The translations under genes were made by a program, and so were the position numbers. From Ardenticatenaceae bacterium (GTDB lineage Bacteria > Chloroflexota > Anaerolineae > Promineifilales > Promineifilaceae), in the NCBI GenBank assembly GCA_020634315.1, contig JACKBV010000001.1, positions 186,001 to 250,000 on the forward strand: a stretch of DNA of 64,000 nt, read 5' to 3'. This document shows, piece by piece, positions 1-10,100 of the stretch; position 1 is the stretch's first letter; each line of letters starts with the position of its first letter. Below the pieces are notes generated by a model, which saw only the letters and a program-made list of their open reading frames with translations, was not told the DNA's origin and did not search any database.

Positions 1-2120
1 TGCAGGGCGAGTTCTGCCTGGGGAACTGTCAGTTCGACAACAGCCATCGCGCCCTGGCCGCTGGTGCGGCGCATAAGCTGGCTGCGGCGACAGATGATGC
101 GCATGGCATCGGGCAGCGAGAGCGCTCCGGCAATATAGGCGGCGGCAACTTCTCCCATGCTGTGCCCCAAGACGGCGTCGGGCTGTACGCCCCAGGTGCG
201 CCACAATTCAGCCAGGGCAATTTCTATTGCCAACAGCGTGGGCTGAATGACGTCAATCTGGTCAAGGCGATAATGGGGATCGTCAGGGGCGGCGGCCAGT
301 TGAGCTTGCAGCGACCAATCGACGAAGGGCTGCATGGCATCTTCGCACTGCGCCAACACGTCGCGGAATACGGGTTCGCGGGCCATCAGTTCGCGCCCCA
401 TGCCCAACCACTGCGCCCCTTGGCCGGGGAAAATGAAGGCGATTTTGGGCGGGGTGGCAGGATGGATAACGGCCGTTTCCCCACCCACAGACTCCGCAAC
501 CGCCTCTAGCTCTTCGATTAACTCAGCATGGTTGGCGGCAACCAGTGCCAGGCGGTGTGCATGGTGTGTGCGGCGCACAGCCGCCGTGTAAGCGATGTCA
601 CGCAGGGGCAATTTGGCACCGGCACCGCGCAAAAAGTCAACATAATCATGAGACAATTGCCGCAGTGCCGCGTCGCTGTGCGCAGAGAGGGGCAGCAAGA
701 TGGGGGGCGTGGAAACGGCCGTTTCCGCCTCTTCCGCTTGCGGCCATACCATCTCCTCCAACACAATATGCGCATTCGTGCCAGTCACCCCAAAAGAGTT
801 GATACCGGCAATCCCCGGCTTATTCTCAACAGGCCAGGGCCGCATAGTTTGCGGGATTTCTAACGGCAGTTCAGCCCAGGGAATGGTGGGATTCAGTTCA
901 CGCAAATGCAAACTCGCCGGAATCACACGGTTTTTCAAGCTCAACGCCGCTTTGATTAATCCGGCCATCCCAGACGCGGCTTCCGTGTGCCCGATATTTG
1001 TCTTCACGGAACCAATTGGGCATGGGTTATCGGACGAACGGTATTGCGCCAGCATCGACCCCAATGCCTTAATTTCGACCGGGTCGCCCACCTTTGTCCC
1101 CGTCCCGTGCGCTTCCAAATAACCCAACTGCGCCGGTGAAACACCGGCCGCGCGATAAGCCTCGGCAAAGACCGCCATCTGCGTCTCTTGCCCCGGAGCC
1201 ACGAGCAGTTCGCTGCTGCGCCCATCGTTGTTCACCGCGCTGCCGCGAACCAACGCATAAATGGGATCGCCATCAGCCAACGCCTGCGCCAATGGCTTCA
1301 AGACAATGACGCCTACGCCTTCGCTGCGCACATAGCCATTGGCATTTGCGTCGCCAAATTTGCAGCGAGCGTCGGGGGAAAGCATTTTTGAGCGGGAGTA
1401 GCCAATTGTAATGGACGGCTCCAAAATCAAGTTAGCCGCCCCAGCCAGTGCCAGGTCTGTCTCGCCACGCCAGATGCTCTGGCAGGCCAGGTGGACGGCA
1501 ACCAGCGAGGAGGAACATGCTGTATCGACAGTCAGGCTTGGCCCACGAAAATCGAACCAATAGGAAAGACGGCCAGATGCCGCATAACGGCCGCCGCCGG
1601 TGGTGACATAGAGATTGATGTCTTCGGTGTCACGAAATGTGCCCGCTTCGTAGTCGCCTGTCCACAAGCCAATGAAAACGCCAGCACGACTGCCAGCCAA
1701 TTGCTGCGGAACCTGCCCGCCATCTTCCAGCGCTTCCCAGGCAACTTCTAGCAGCAAGCGCTGCTGCGGATCCATGTATGTGGCTTCGCGCGGCGAGATG
1801 CCAAAGAAATATGCGTCAAAGCGGTCAATATCGGAGACGAAGCCGCCTTCACGCGTGGCAATTTTGCCCGGTGCGCCAGGGATGGGATCGTAATAGGTAT
1901 CAAGGCGGAAACGGCCGTCTGGCATTTCCGTGATGGCATCAACTTCATTGACCAGCATTTGCCAAAAGCTTGCCGGGTCATGAACATTGCCAGGGTAACG
2001 ACAGCCGATGCCAATAATGGCAATGGGTTCGCGCGTTAAAGCTGAAGTATGGGGTATCTGGTTGTGTTCGTCGTTGGTGGCAGCATGATACGGATAATTT
2101 GTCTGTTTTGTCATAGACAT
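1..2120 (-). CDS. Type I polyketide synthase, N-terminal KS-AT part (partial)
   Basis: The first 706 codons of a modular polyketide synthase; the gene runs off the left edge. It builds polyketide chains by decarboxylative condensation of acyl units. After a short leader of about 30 residues comes a ketosynthase domain. Its active-site Cys is in DTACSSSL near residue 200, and its two histidines are in HGTGT near 337 and NIGHTE near 375. A linker with a copy of the window's palindrome (read ETAVS) leads to an acyltransferase domain with GQGAQW near 560 and the nucleophile motif GHSMGE near 652. ATG at 2120 is chosen because KS homology begins about 30 codons later; ATG at 2114 is an alternative, and the ribosome site is weak. 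KR, DH, ER, ACP or thioesterase domains would lie outside the window. No loading domain precedes the KS, so this may be an extension module receiving a chain from another protein. KS-AT identity is very secure; the product is unknown. Confidence 0.95.
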   Translation of the reverse strand, partial: MSMTKQTNYPYHAATNDEHNQIPHTSALTREPIAIIGIGCRYPGNVHDPASFWQMLVNEVDAITEMPDGRFRLDTYYDPIPGAPGKIATREGGFVSDIDRFDAYFFGISPREATYMDPQQRLLLEVAWEALEDGGQVPQQLAGSRAGVFIGLWTGDYEAGTFRDTEDINLYVTTGGGRYAASGRLSYWFDFRGPSLTVDTACSSSLVAVHLACQSIWRGETDLALAGAANLILEPSITIGYSRSKMLSPDARCKFGDANANGYVRSEGVGVIVLKPLAQALADGDPIYALVRGSAVNNDGRSSELLVAPGQETQMAVFAEAYRAAGVSPAQLGYLEAHGTGTKVGDPVEIKALGSMLAQYRSSDNPCPIGSVKTNIGHTEAASGMAGLIKAALSLKNRVIPASLHLRELNPTIPWAELPLEIPQTMRPWPVENKPGIAGINSFGVTGTNAHIVLEEMVWPQAEEAETAVSTPPILLPLSAHSDAALRQLSHDYVDFLRGAGAKLPLRDIAYTAAVRRTHHAHRLALVAANHAELIEELEAVAESVGGETAVIHPATPPKIAFIFPGQGAQWLGMGRELMAREPVFRDVLAQCEDAMQPFVDWSLQAQLAAAPDDPHYRLDQIDVIQPTLLAIEIALAELWRTWGVQPDAVLGHSMGEVAAAYIAGALSLPDAMRIICRRSQLMRRTSGQGAMAVVELTVPQAELAL
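711..726. repeat. Perfect 16-base palindrome GGAAACGGCCGTTTCC
   Basis: A full-length copy of the window-wide element, read ETAVS in the linker between the KS and AT domains of the polyketide synthase. Confidence 0.97.
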
Positions 2121-2328
2121 GCAAAGATTCCCATCTCTCTTAGTCTGGTTTTATCCATTGTGTTGAATAATCAGGGACTTGCCCCTCAGGCGCATCATGG
2201 TATCTCGCCTAAAAAACACCAACTATAAAGTATACGGTAGCAGTCTTAAGACACATCTTACACGGGATTACAATGGGAAATCGGGGTGATTGTACAGAGG
2301 ATCGGGCGATCTAAGCAAACAGGACAAA

Positions 2329-2372
2329 GGGCTACGAGCGGTGACAAAGGGCTTCGCCACCACTCGTAGCCC
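2329..2372 (-). terminator. Hairpin after the FG-GAP protein gene
   Basis: Two 15-base arms, 2329-2343 and 2358-2372, pair with one mismatch around a 14-base loop. They lie 10 bases past the stop of the 2382-6959 gene and before the polyketide synthase. No clear T-run follows, so it may be a weak terminator or an RNA 3'-end stabiliser. The remaining 2121-2328 stretch shows no gene. Confidence 0.55.
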
Positions 2373-2381
2373 CGAAGAGGA

Positions 2382-5300
2382 CTATGAATGAAGGGTACGG
2401 TTTGAATTTTTGCTAAACCACGCAAACGCGGCGGTCAGGATGAGAAGAATCAATACCCCCAAAACGAGACCAGCGGATAGTTGTGGCGTCGCACGCAATG
2501 CAGAAAGGGTAACGGCCGTTGGGTCATTTTTCTGCTCGTTCCCGGCAACAAATGGCGTACCTTGCAAGGAAACGGCCGCATCCAGCGTCGCAACCAACGC
2601 ACGCCCCACACCTGCCTGGCTAACGCCTCCCAACAAATTCCAGCACGCCGAATCAGGCGTACAACTTGTGTCAGGCGCACCGCCGCTATCGAGGGCGAAC
2701 ATAAAGAGCACATTGTCATTATACGTTTCATCACAGGCCGTGCGGTCGTCAATCGGCAGGGTAATCGTCCACAAACCACTGCCATCAACGACGAAGTAGT
2801 CGTAATATGGCGAACATTGCGAATTGCCATCTGCGGCGGTCGCCATGCCAAAGGGGGCATTAGCCTGACCACGCCCATGACTGACGATAATGCCTGTGCC
2901 GCTGCCGCCCGCTGCTGTCAACTGGGCAGCACCCAGAACGCCCTCGCCCCAGGCGGAAACGGCCGCTCCCAAACGATAAGCAAAAGCGTCCGCATCGCCC
3001 ACGGTTACGGCCGTTGCGCCGCTGCCCCACCAGTTATGGTACCCATGGAAGAGTCCGGCAGCCAGCGTGACACCCTGGGTGAAGTTGGTGACGTTGTTGG
3101 CATAGGCGATGACATCGCCATCGCCAACCACAAAGGCTGTTTGATTGTTGTCAAATGTATTGCCACGAATGAGGAAGGTGCCAGTGGGAGCGGAAACGGC
3201 CGTTTCAAACCCCGTCACCGTCGTATCATGCCACGCAATCTGCCCGGAGCCGCCGCCAACGGCAACCGAACCAGCACAATTCACAGCGCAAACCAATCCC
3301 ACCTCAGACAAATCGACATCACCGCTGCCTAAAGCCAGAAGCGTACCCGCGCCGCCAGTCCACAGCATACTGCCGCTGCCATCAATGCGCACCGAGTTCG
3401 CGCCAGCGCTGCCGCTTTGCAGCGTTAGCGGCACCTCGTTTGTGCCCAACACCGTCACCCAGCCATCCGGCACAACGGCGTTCAACGCCCGCTGCACACC
3501 ATTTGCGCCATAGTAACAAGGCGCAAATCCGGCACATGTTGGCTGATCAGGAGCAGCATAGGCGTGCAGCAGCAGAATGGTCGTCGTCTCGCTGACCACA
3601 TTGTTCGTCAGGTCAAAGTCAAAAATGTCATTGCTGACTTCCGCCCAATTGGTGATGACACCTTGTTCAGTAGGCGTGACGGTAACGGTAACGGTAACTT
3701 GAGCACCAGGAGCCAATGATGTTGTGATGCAGGTGATGACCAGCGTGCCGCTGCAACTGCCATCACTAATTTGCACAGAAGCCAGCGTGGTCGAAAGCGG
3801 CAGCGAGTCCGTGATGACGATGTTTTGCGCAATGCTGGGGCCACGATTGGTGGCAACCAGCGTATAAGTGAGCGGGCTGCTCCAGTTAGCCGGATCGGCG
3901 GAATCGGATTTGGTAATAGCGAGGTCGGTTGCTTGCAAGTCATAGACGTAAGCGCCGCCACCAGCCTGATATTTTTGCGGCGCACCTACGGCCAGCACAT
4001 CGCCGGAAAGGGAAACGGCCGTTCCAAACGCATCACCCGACCGGCCATCCGACGGCGCGATGGCATCCTGTTCCAGCCATTCGCCCGCTTCTGTCTTCAA
4101 ATAAATGTGTACGGAGCCAGCACCCGGTGTTGCGCCCAGGTCGCTGTCATGAGCATTGCCCACCGCCAGGACAAGATTTTCCAAGGCAACACCGCTGCCA
4201 AAGCGCTCATTTGCGCCCGCGCCGGTGCGGCGTAACACACTGTGTGCAACCCAATTTGCCCCGTCAAAGGTGTACAGATAAACCGCGCCGCGCCAATTCT
4301 CGTTCATCGCGCCAACAGCAATTACGCCATCGCTAACGCTGACGCTGTTGCCATAGTTGGCCCCGTTGACAGGTGTCGCAGCAGTCAACTTGGCAACCTG
4401 TGTCCAGGTGCTGCCACTGCGCTGGAAGACGTAGGCTGAACCACGCGCCGAACCACCATCACTGTCGCGCCAGGCACCGACAACGGCCGTATCCCCTTCC
4501 ACATCGACGGCAATACCAAATTGATCGCCAGCATTGGCGTCAGCAGCGGTTAGCTTCGCCTGCTGCTGCCAGGCCGCCCCATTCCAATAGAAAATGTAAG
4601 CCGAGCCACTGGCGCTGCCAGCGTCGTCATCTTCGCTGGCACCGACGATGATTGTGTTGTTATCCAGGGCAACGGCCGTTCCAAAGCGATCATGAGCGGC
4701 ACTATCTGCCCCGGTGAGGATGAACTGCTGCGTCCAGGTGGTGCCCCCATTCTCGAAAATATAAATTGCGCCGTTATTGGTGACGCCATTGCCGGTATTG
4801 CCGCGTCTGGCCGCGATAACGGCCGTATCCCCTTCCACCGCCACCGCATACCCAAATTCATGGTTGACATAGGTGTTGCTACCGACCAAGACCGACACGG
4901 GCTGCCATTGGTCGCCGCTGCGCGTGTAGACATAGGCCATGCCAGAGTTGTTTTCGATGTGGTTGTCCAATGGCTCGCCGATGAAGGCGACATCGCCATC
5001 TATAGAGATGGTGCTGGCAAACTTGTCACCGCTAAGGGCGTTGATGAGGGTGAAACGGCCGTCGCGCTGCCAATTTGCACCGTCAAAATGGAATCCATAC
5101 GCTGCGCCGCTGTTGGCGACGTCACTGTCTTTGGTGGGCGTACCAATGACGATCCTGTCGCCATCGAGGCCAACTGCCTGACCAAAACCATCTTGGGCAG
5201 CGGGATCGGCAGCCGTTACTTTTGCCTGCTGTGTCCAACCGCCGCTATCGGCAAAAATATAGGCAGAACCAGCATTGGCCGCGCCATCATCATCGCCGGG

Positions 5301-6959
5301 CGCACCAATGACCATGCGGCTGCCATCAAGGTAGATGCTGTAACCAAATTGATCCCAACCAGCGGGGTCACTGGCTTTGAGAATAGATTGTTGTGTCCAA
5401 TTTAGGCCATCCCAATCGTAGAGATAAACGGCCCCAGATTGGTCCGGGTCGTCGGCGCGTGGCGCACCAACGGCGACCAGGTCGCCTTCGATAGCGACAG
5501 CCTGCGCGAAGTATGCGGCGCCTGAGGCATCGCTGGCAATGAGATGGCCTTGCTGTGTCCAGATCGTGCCGCTGCGCTGGAAAACATACGCGGAACCGGC
5601 ATCGGCAAGCGCGGTCACATCATCGCGCCAGGCCCCAACGACAACACGGTCAGCATCTATGCCTACAGCATTGCCGAATTGGTCGTTGGTTGCGCCATCA
5701 TCGGCCGTCAATACAGCTTGTTCAACCCAGGCTGTGCCATTCCAATGGAAGACGACAGCTGCGCCGCGTCCGGCATTGGTCGGCGCACCGGCCACGATGT
5801 CATCACCATAAATGGCAACGGCTGCGCCTAAACGGCCGTACGTGGTAGATGTTAATTTGGCACGCTGCTGCCAGATTCCGTTGATTTGTTCAAAGACGTA
5901 GACTGCGCCGCCAACAGGGAAAGCGCGGTCAGCGCCAACGACAATGCGCCCACCATTGATGGCGACGGAATAGCCAAATTGATCATCATAGATGGTATCG
6001 ATGCCAGTAAGTTTGGCCTGCATTTCCCAGGCTGTACCGTTGTAGTGGTAAATGAAGATTGCTCCAGAGTTTGACGTGAACTCAGGATCGCCGCCGATTT
6101 CGCCGTCGTAGGGTGCGCCGAGAACGGCAGTGTCTCCTTCCACGGCGACAGTAAATCCGATTTGCTGTTCGGGTTCCATGACAGTGGCGTCTAGCCTATA
6201 TTCTGTGGTCAGCAATGGGTCAACGGTAATCGGATAAACGGCCTGGCTATCATCAACATGAATGGACAGTGTCCCTTGTGCCAACTCCAGGTGAGCAGGC
6301 AATGTTTGGCCCTGAGCATCGTAGACGAGGAGATCGTTGTAGTGGAAAACGGGTGTGGTAACGGCCGTATCCAACCAGGCAATCGAAGTCTGCCCCTCAT
6401 TCAGCACCGGCAGCAAATCACTGTCATAAGCAAAACGGAAAACAAGATCGGCTCCCGCATTCCCTGTGGCTGGCGGCGTTTGCAGCGTCAATCCCTGCTC
6501 CAGCCCACTTTCTTGCTCAAGATACCACTCCGTCAGCGCCATTGATTCATACACATAGCTAAATTGATTGCCATCTAATTGCCATACAGGCACAGGCAGC
6601 AATTGCAAATTCCCCGCATATCCAAACGCAGACAACTGCATCTGCCACGACCAATGGGCATCCCGATCTTGCACCTGCACGCCGTCTGATTGCAAGGAAG
6701 CAATCATATCCAGCGCCGGGTACTCAATAATATGTAGAGCCTCATCTGAAGCGGCACGGGCGGCGTTCATTTGTAGCAACCAGGCAAACGAACCGCCCAA
6801 CAACAACACACCCAATACAAATATAGATAAGCCTGTTACCTTACGTGATGGTAACAGGTTGCTCCGAACAGATAATTTATGTACTACCATGAAACCATAT
6901 TCCCAAATAAATCTAATTTTCTTGCAGCTCCCTACTACTATGAATCTATGATAACTCAT
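2382..6959 (-). CDS. Surface protein with 14 FG-GAP repeats, a DUF11 domain and a C-terminal anchor
   Basis: A 1525-residue exported protein of unknown binding partner. A hydrophobic segment near residues 42-62 acts as signal or anchor. From about 245 to 1030 there are 14 repeats of roughly 55 residues with cores such as DQFGYSVAINGGRIVVGA and DRFGTAVALDNNTIIVGA, the FG-GAP pattern that folds into integrin-alpha-like beta-propellers. Fourteen blades would make two seven-bladed propellers. A DUF11 module (starting DLAITKSDSADP) follows near 1035-1130, then a beta-rich region. A membrane helix near 1495-1515 ends in a short basic tail, so the protein is probably cell-wall or membrane displayed. 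ATG 6959 has an AAGGGGGG ribosome site nine bases upstream; ATG 6890 would give a more ordinary signal peptide. About 12 palindrome copies lie in it, many at repeat boundaries. Adhesion is a guess by analogy with the repeat family. Confidence 0.85.
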   Translation of the reverse strand: MSYHRFIVVGSCKKIRFIWEYGFMVVHKLSVRSNLLPSRKVTGLSIFVLGVLLLGGSFAWLLQMNAARAASDEALHIIEYPALDMIASLQSDGVQVQDRDAHWSWQMQLSAFGYAGNLQLLPVPVWQLDGNQFSYVYESMALTEWYLEQESGLEQGLTLQTPPATGNAGADLVFRFAYDSDLLPVLNEGQTSIAWLDTAVTTPVFHYNDLLVYDAQGQTLPAHLELAQGTLSIHVDDSQAVYPITVDPLLTTEYRLDATVMEPEQQIGFTVAVEGDTAVLGAPYDGEIGGDPEFTSNSGAIFIYHYNGTAWEMQAKLTGIDTIYDDQFGYSVAINGGRIVVGADRAFPVGGAVYVFEQINGIWQQRAKLTSTTYGRLGAAVAIYGDDIVAGAPTNAGRGAAVVFHWNGTAWVEQAVLTADDGATNDQFGNAVGIDADRVVVGAWRDDVTALADAGSAYVFQRSGTIWTQQGHLIASDASGAAYFAQAVAIEGDLVAVGAPRADDPDQSGAVYLYDWDGLNWTQQSILKASDPAGWDQFGYSIYLDGSRMVIGAPGDDDGAANAGSAYIFADSGGWTQQAKVTAADPAAQDGFGQAVGLDGDRIVIGTPTKDSDVANSGAAYGFHFDGANWQRDGRFTLINALSGDKFASTISIDGDVAFIGEPLDNHIENNSGMAYVYTRSGDQWQPVSVLVGSNTYVNHEFGYAVAVEGDTAVIAARRGNTGNGVTNNGAIYIFENGGTTWTQQFILTGADSAAHDRFGTAVALDNNTIIVGASEDDDAGSASGSAYIFYWNGAAWQQQAKLTAADANAGDQFGIAVDVEGDTAVVGAWRDSDGGSARGSAYVFQRSGSTWTQVAKLTAATPVNGANYGNSVSVSDGVIAVGAMNENWRGAVYLYTFDGANWVAHSVLRRTGAGANERFGSGVALENLVLAVGNAHDSDLGATPGAGSVHIYLKTEAGEWLEQDAIAPSDGRSGDAFGTAVSLSGDVLAVGAPQKYQAGGGAYVYDLQATDLAITKSDSADPANWSSPLTYTLVATNRGPSIAQNIVITDSLPLSTTLASVQISDGSCSGTLVITCITTSLAPGAQVTVTVTVTPTEQGVITNWAEVSNDIFDFDLTNNVVSETTTILLLHAYAAPDQPTCAGFAPCYYGANGVQRALNAVVPDGWVTVLGTNEVPLTLQSGSAGANSVRIDGSGSMLWTGGAGTLLALGSGDVDLSEVGLVCAVNCAGSVAVGGGSGQIAWHDTTVTGFETAVSAPTGTFLIRGNTFDNNQTAFVVGDGDVIAYANNVTNFTQGVTLAAGLFHGYHNWWGSGATAVTVGDADAFAYRLGAAVSAWGEGVLGAAQLTAAGGSGTGIIVSHGRGQANAPFGMATAADGNSQCSPYYDYFVVDGSGLWTITLPIDDRTACDETYNDNVLFMFALDSGGAPDTSCTPDSACWNLLGGVSQAGVGRALVATLDAAVSLQGTPFVAGNEQKNDPTAVTLSALRATPQLSAGLVLGVLILLILTAAFAWFSKNSNRTLHS

Positions 6960-7075
6960 TACACAATACCCCCCTTACAACCAATATTGCAACCAAAAGG
7001 CACCAGATCGAAGGAACCATCTCCGCATTTAAAGATGGCTCATGTCAGGTAAAATTCATCCTTAAAATTTCCGTC

Positions 7076-7100
7076 TTGCTTTTAGAGCTTGTGCTATACT
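7076..7100 (+). promoter_or_regulatory. Probable dnaE promoter (extended -10)
   Basis: An extended -10 element TGCTATACT lies at 7092-7100, with TTGC at 7076-7079 and about 70 bases of leader before dnaE. The same 25-base layout (TTGC, 15 bases, then GCTATACT) recurs at 30881-30905. The 13-base gap after TTGCTT is shorter than a sigma70 optimum, so the TG extension probably matters most. Confidence 0.5.
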
Positions 7101-7170
7101 CAATAATTATGCGGGGTAACACAACAATTACCTCCCCCAGAGCCAAGACCAAGCACAAGATAGAGAATTT

Positions 7171-10100
7171 ATGAGCGATCAACAACAATCCTTTGTCCAT
7201 CTACATGTCCACAGCGAATACTCCCTTCTTGACGGGCTTAGCCGCATCAACGATCTCGTCAACCGCGCGGTTGAGCTAAACCAACCAGCTATCGCCCTCA
7301 CAGATCATGGGGCAATGTATGGTGTCATGCCTTTTTATCGTGCCGCCAAATCGGCTGGCGTTAAGCCCATCATCGGCATTGAAACCTACCTCGCTGCGCG
7401 CAAAATGACCGACAAAGATGCACAGTTGGATAAAAATCGCTTTCATATGCTGCTGCTGGCACAAAATCAAACCGGCTATTTAAACTTGCTGCAAATTGCC
7501 AGCACGGCACAGCTAGATGGCTACTATTACAAACCACGCATTGATCGCAATTTCATGGCACGGCATGGCGAAGGACTCATCGCCACAACCGGCTGCATGG
7601 CGGCAGAAATTCCGCGTGCCATTGGCGATGGCAACATGAAATTGGCTCATCAACTGATGGGTGAATATGTTGACATCTTTGGCAAAGATCGTTTGTTCGT
7701 CGAATTTCAGGAGCACAGCATCCCCGAACTAACCGTCATCAACAAAAAACTGATGGAAATGGCGCCTCGCTACGGTCTGGAAAAGAATTTCCTGGCGACA
7801 AACGACGTTCATTACACCCTTGCCTCTGATGCGGATCCCCATGAAGTGCTGCTTTGCATCCAGACCAGTTCTACCATCAAAAACCCCAAACTCACCTTCT
7901 CTGACAAAGGGTACTATCTAAAATCCTACCAGGAAATGGCCGCCTTGTTTGGGCAAATTCCAGGCGCATTAGAGAACAGCATACGCATTGCTGAGATGTG
8001 TGACATCAATCTCGACAGCCAGGAATACCATTTGCCTGAATTTGATGTGCCACAAGGGTATGATGCTCATTCTTATTTGCGCGAGTTATGCGAAGAGGGG
8101 TTGGTGTGGCGTTACGGCAAAGAGCGTGCGCAAAATGACAACCAACTCAAGGCTCGCCTGGAACATGAATTGGGCATCATTAACCGCATGGGGTTCGACA
8201 CTTACTTCCTTATTGTATGGGATTTGTGTGAATGGGCTGTGCGTGCGGATCGCTGGTGGGAACGACACCAAGACCCGTATCCATATAGCAGTTACAGCGA
8301 ATGGAAGGAGCACGACATCTGGTGGAATGTGCGTGGTTCCGGTGCGGGATCGGTCGTGGCTTATACGTTAGGCATTACGAGCATCGACCCGCTGGTGAAC
8401 AGCCTCATCTTTGAACGTTTTCTCAATCCGGGGCGTGTGTCTATGCCCGATATTGACCTGGATTACCCGGATGATGTGCGCCATTTGATGGTTGCTTATA
8501 CCAAACGGCGTTACGGCGAAGAAAAAGTAGCCCAAATCATCACGTTTGGAACATTGGGTGCGCGTGCGGCAATCCGTGATGTGGGGCGTGCTTTTGACAT
8601 GCCTTTGCCAGAGGTGGATGCCATTGCACGCATGGTGCCAGCAATCCCCGGTAAACCTGTGAAAATCAGCAATGTTTTGGATGCTGAACATGAATTTTAT
8701 TCGTCCGAATTGGCAGAGCGGTACCAACGGGAAAAAGAGGTTCGCGAGCTGCTCGATACGGCGAAAAATCTGGAAGGGGTATCGCGCCATGCTTCCAGCC
8801 ATGCGGCAGGTGTGATTGTCTCGGATCGGCCGTTGCACGAATATGTCCCGCTTAACCGCCCCACCAGCGGTGATGAAGGTTTAGGCGGTGTGGATCGTGT
8901 CACGCAGTGGCCGATGGAAATTGTGGAATCTATCGGCTTGCTGAAGGTGGATTTCCTTGGCCTGAGTACGCTAACGGTGATGCGCCGCGCGGCACGATTG
9001 ATCGAAGAGCGATATGGGACTCGTTACACGATGGACAACATCCCATATGATGCGGGACAGATTGGGCCAGACCCCAACAGAAACCCGGACAAGTTATTTG
9101 ACATGTTAGGACGGGGTGAAGTTGCCGGGGTTTTCCAGGTGGAAGGGGCAGGCATGCGCCGCCTGATGATGGAAATGAAGCCGCGCCGTTTTGACCATAT
9201 TATTGCCGCCATTTCGTTGTACCGGCCTGGCCCAATGGAAAATATCCCTGAGTATATCCGCCGGATGCATGCGGACATTTATGAGGGTAAAGATGTGGTG
9301 ACGTACCACACCCCAGCATTGGAGCCGATCCTCAAAGACACCTATGGCATTTTGGTCTACCAGGAACAAATCATTCGTATTGCTTCGGACCTGGCGGGAT
9401 ATGAACCGGGTGAAGCGGATATGATCCGCAAGGCGGTGGCGAAGAAGAAGAAGAAGTTGATGGAGGAGCACCAAATTAAGTTTACGGAAGGGGCTATGAC
9501 GCGCGGCTTCAGTAAAGAGGTGTGTGATGCCATTTGGGGAGATATTGAGTTTTTTGCGCGTTATGGTTTTAACAAGGCGCACGCCGCTGACTATGCTAAA
9601 GTGACCTGCCAGACGGCATTCCTCAAAGCGCATTATCCGGTTGAATACCTGACGGCGATGCTCTCGGTGGAACGGGATAATACGGAAAAGGTGCGCCGCT
9701 ATTTTGCAGAGGCGAAGAATTTGGGGATTGACATTGCGCCGCCGCACATTAATCGGTCGGCGTTGGATTTTACAATTGAGGATGAGGGGGAACGGCCGTT
9801 AATCCGGTTCGGTCTTGGCGCAATTAAAAATGCAGGCGAGGCCGCCCTCGGCGTCATCATCGAAGAGCGCGAAGCAAATGGGCCATTTGCCAGCTTGCAA
9901 GATTTATGTGATCGGGTTGATTTGCAGCGGGTGGGGAAACGGCCGTTGGAATTCATGATCAAAGCCCGCGTCTTCGATGAGTGGGGCGTACCGGTGCAAA
10001 TGATCGACGCGCTGGATCGTGTTGTCAACTACAGCAGCAGCACCCACAAAGCGGCCGCCGCCGGACAAATGAGCCTCTTTGGCAGCGTCGCCGCTGTAAA

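Noticed and set aside
6888..6959. Short-start version of the FG-GAP protein from ATG 6890 as the only start
   Set aside because: The AAGGGGGG ribosome site is placed for ATG 6959, so the longer form is kept, with the shorter noted.
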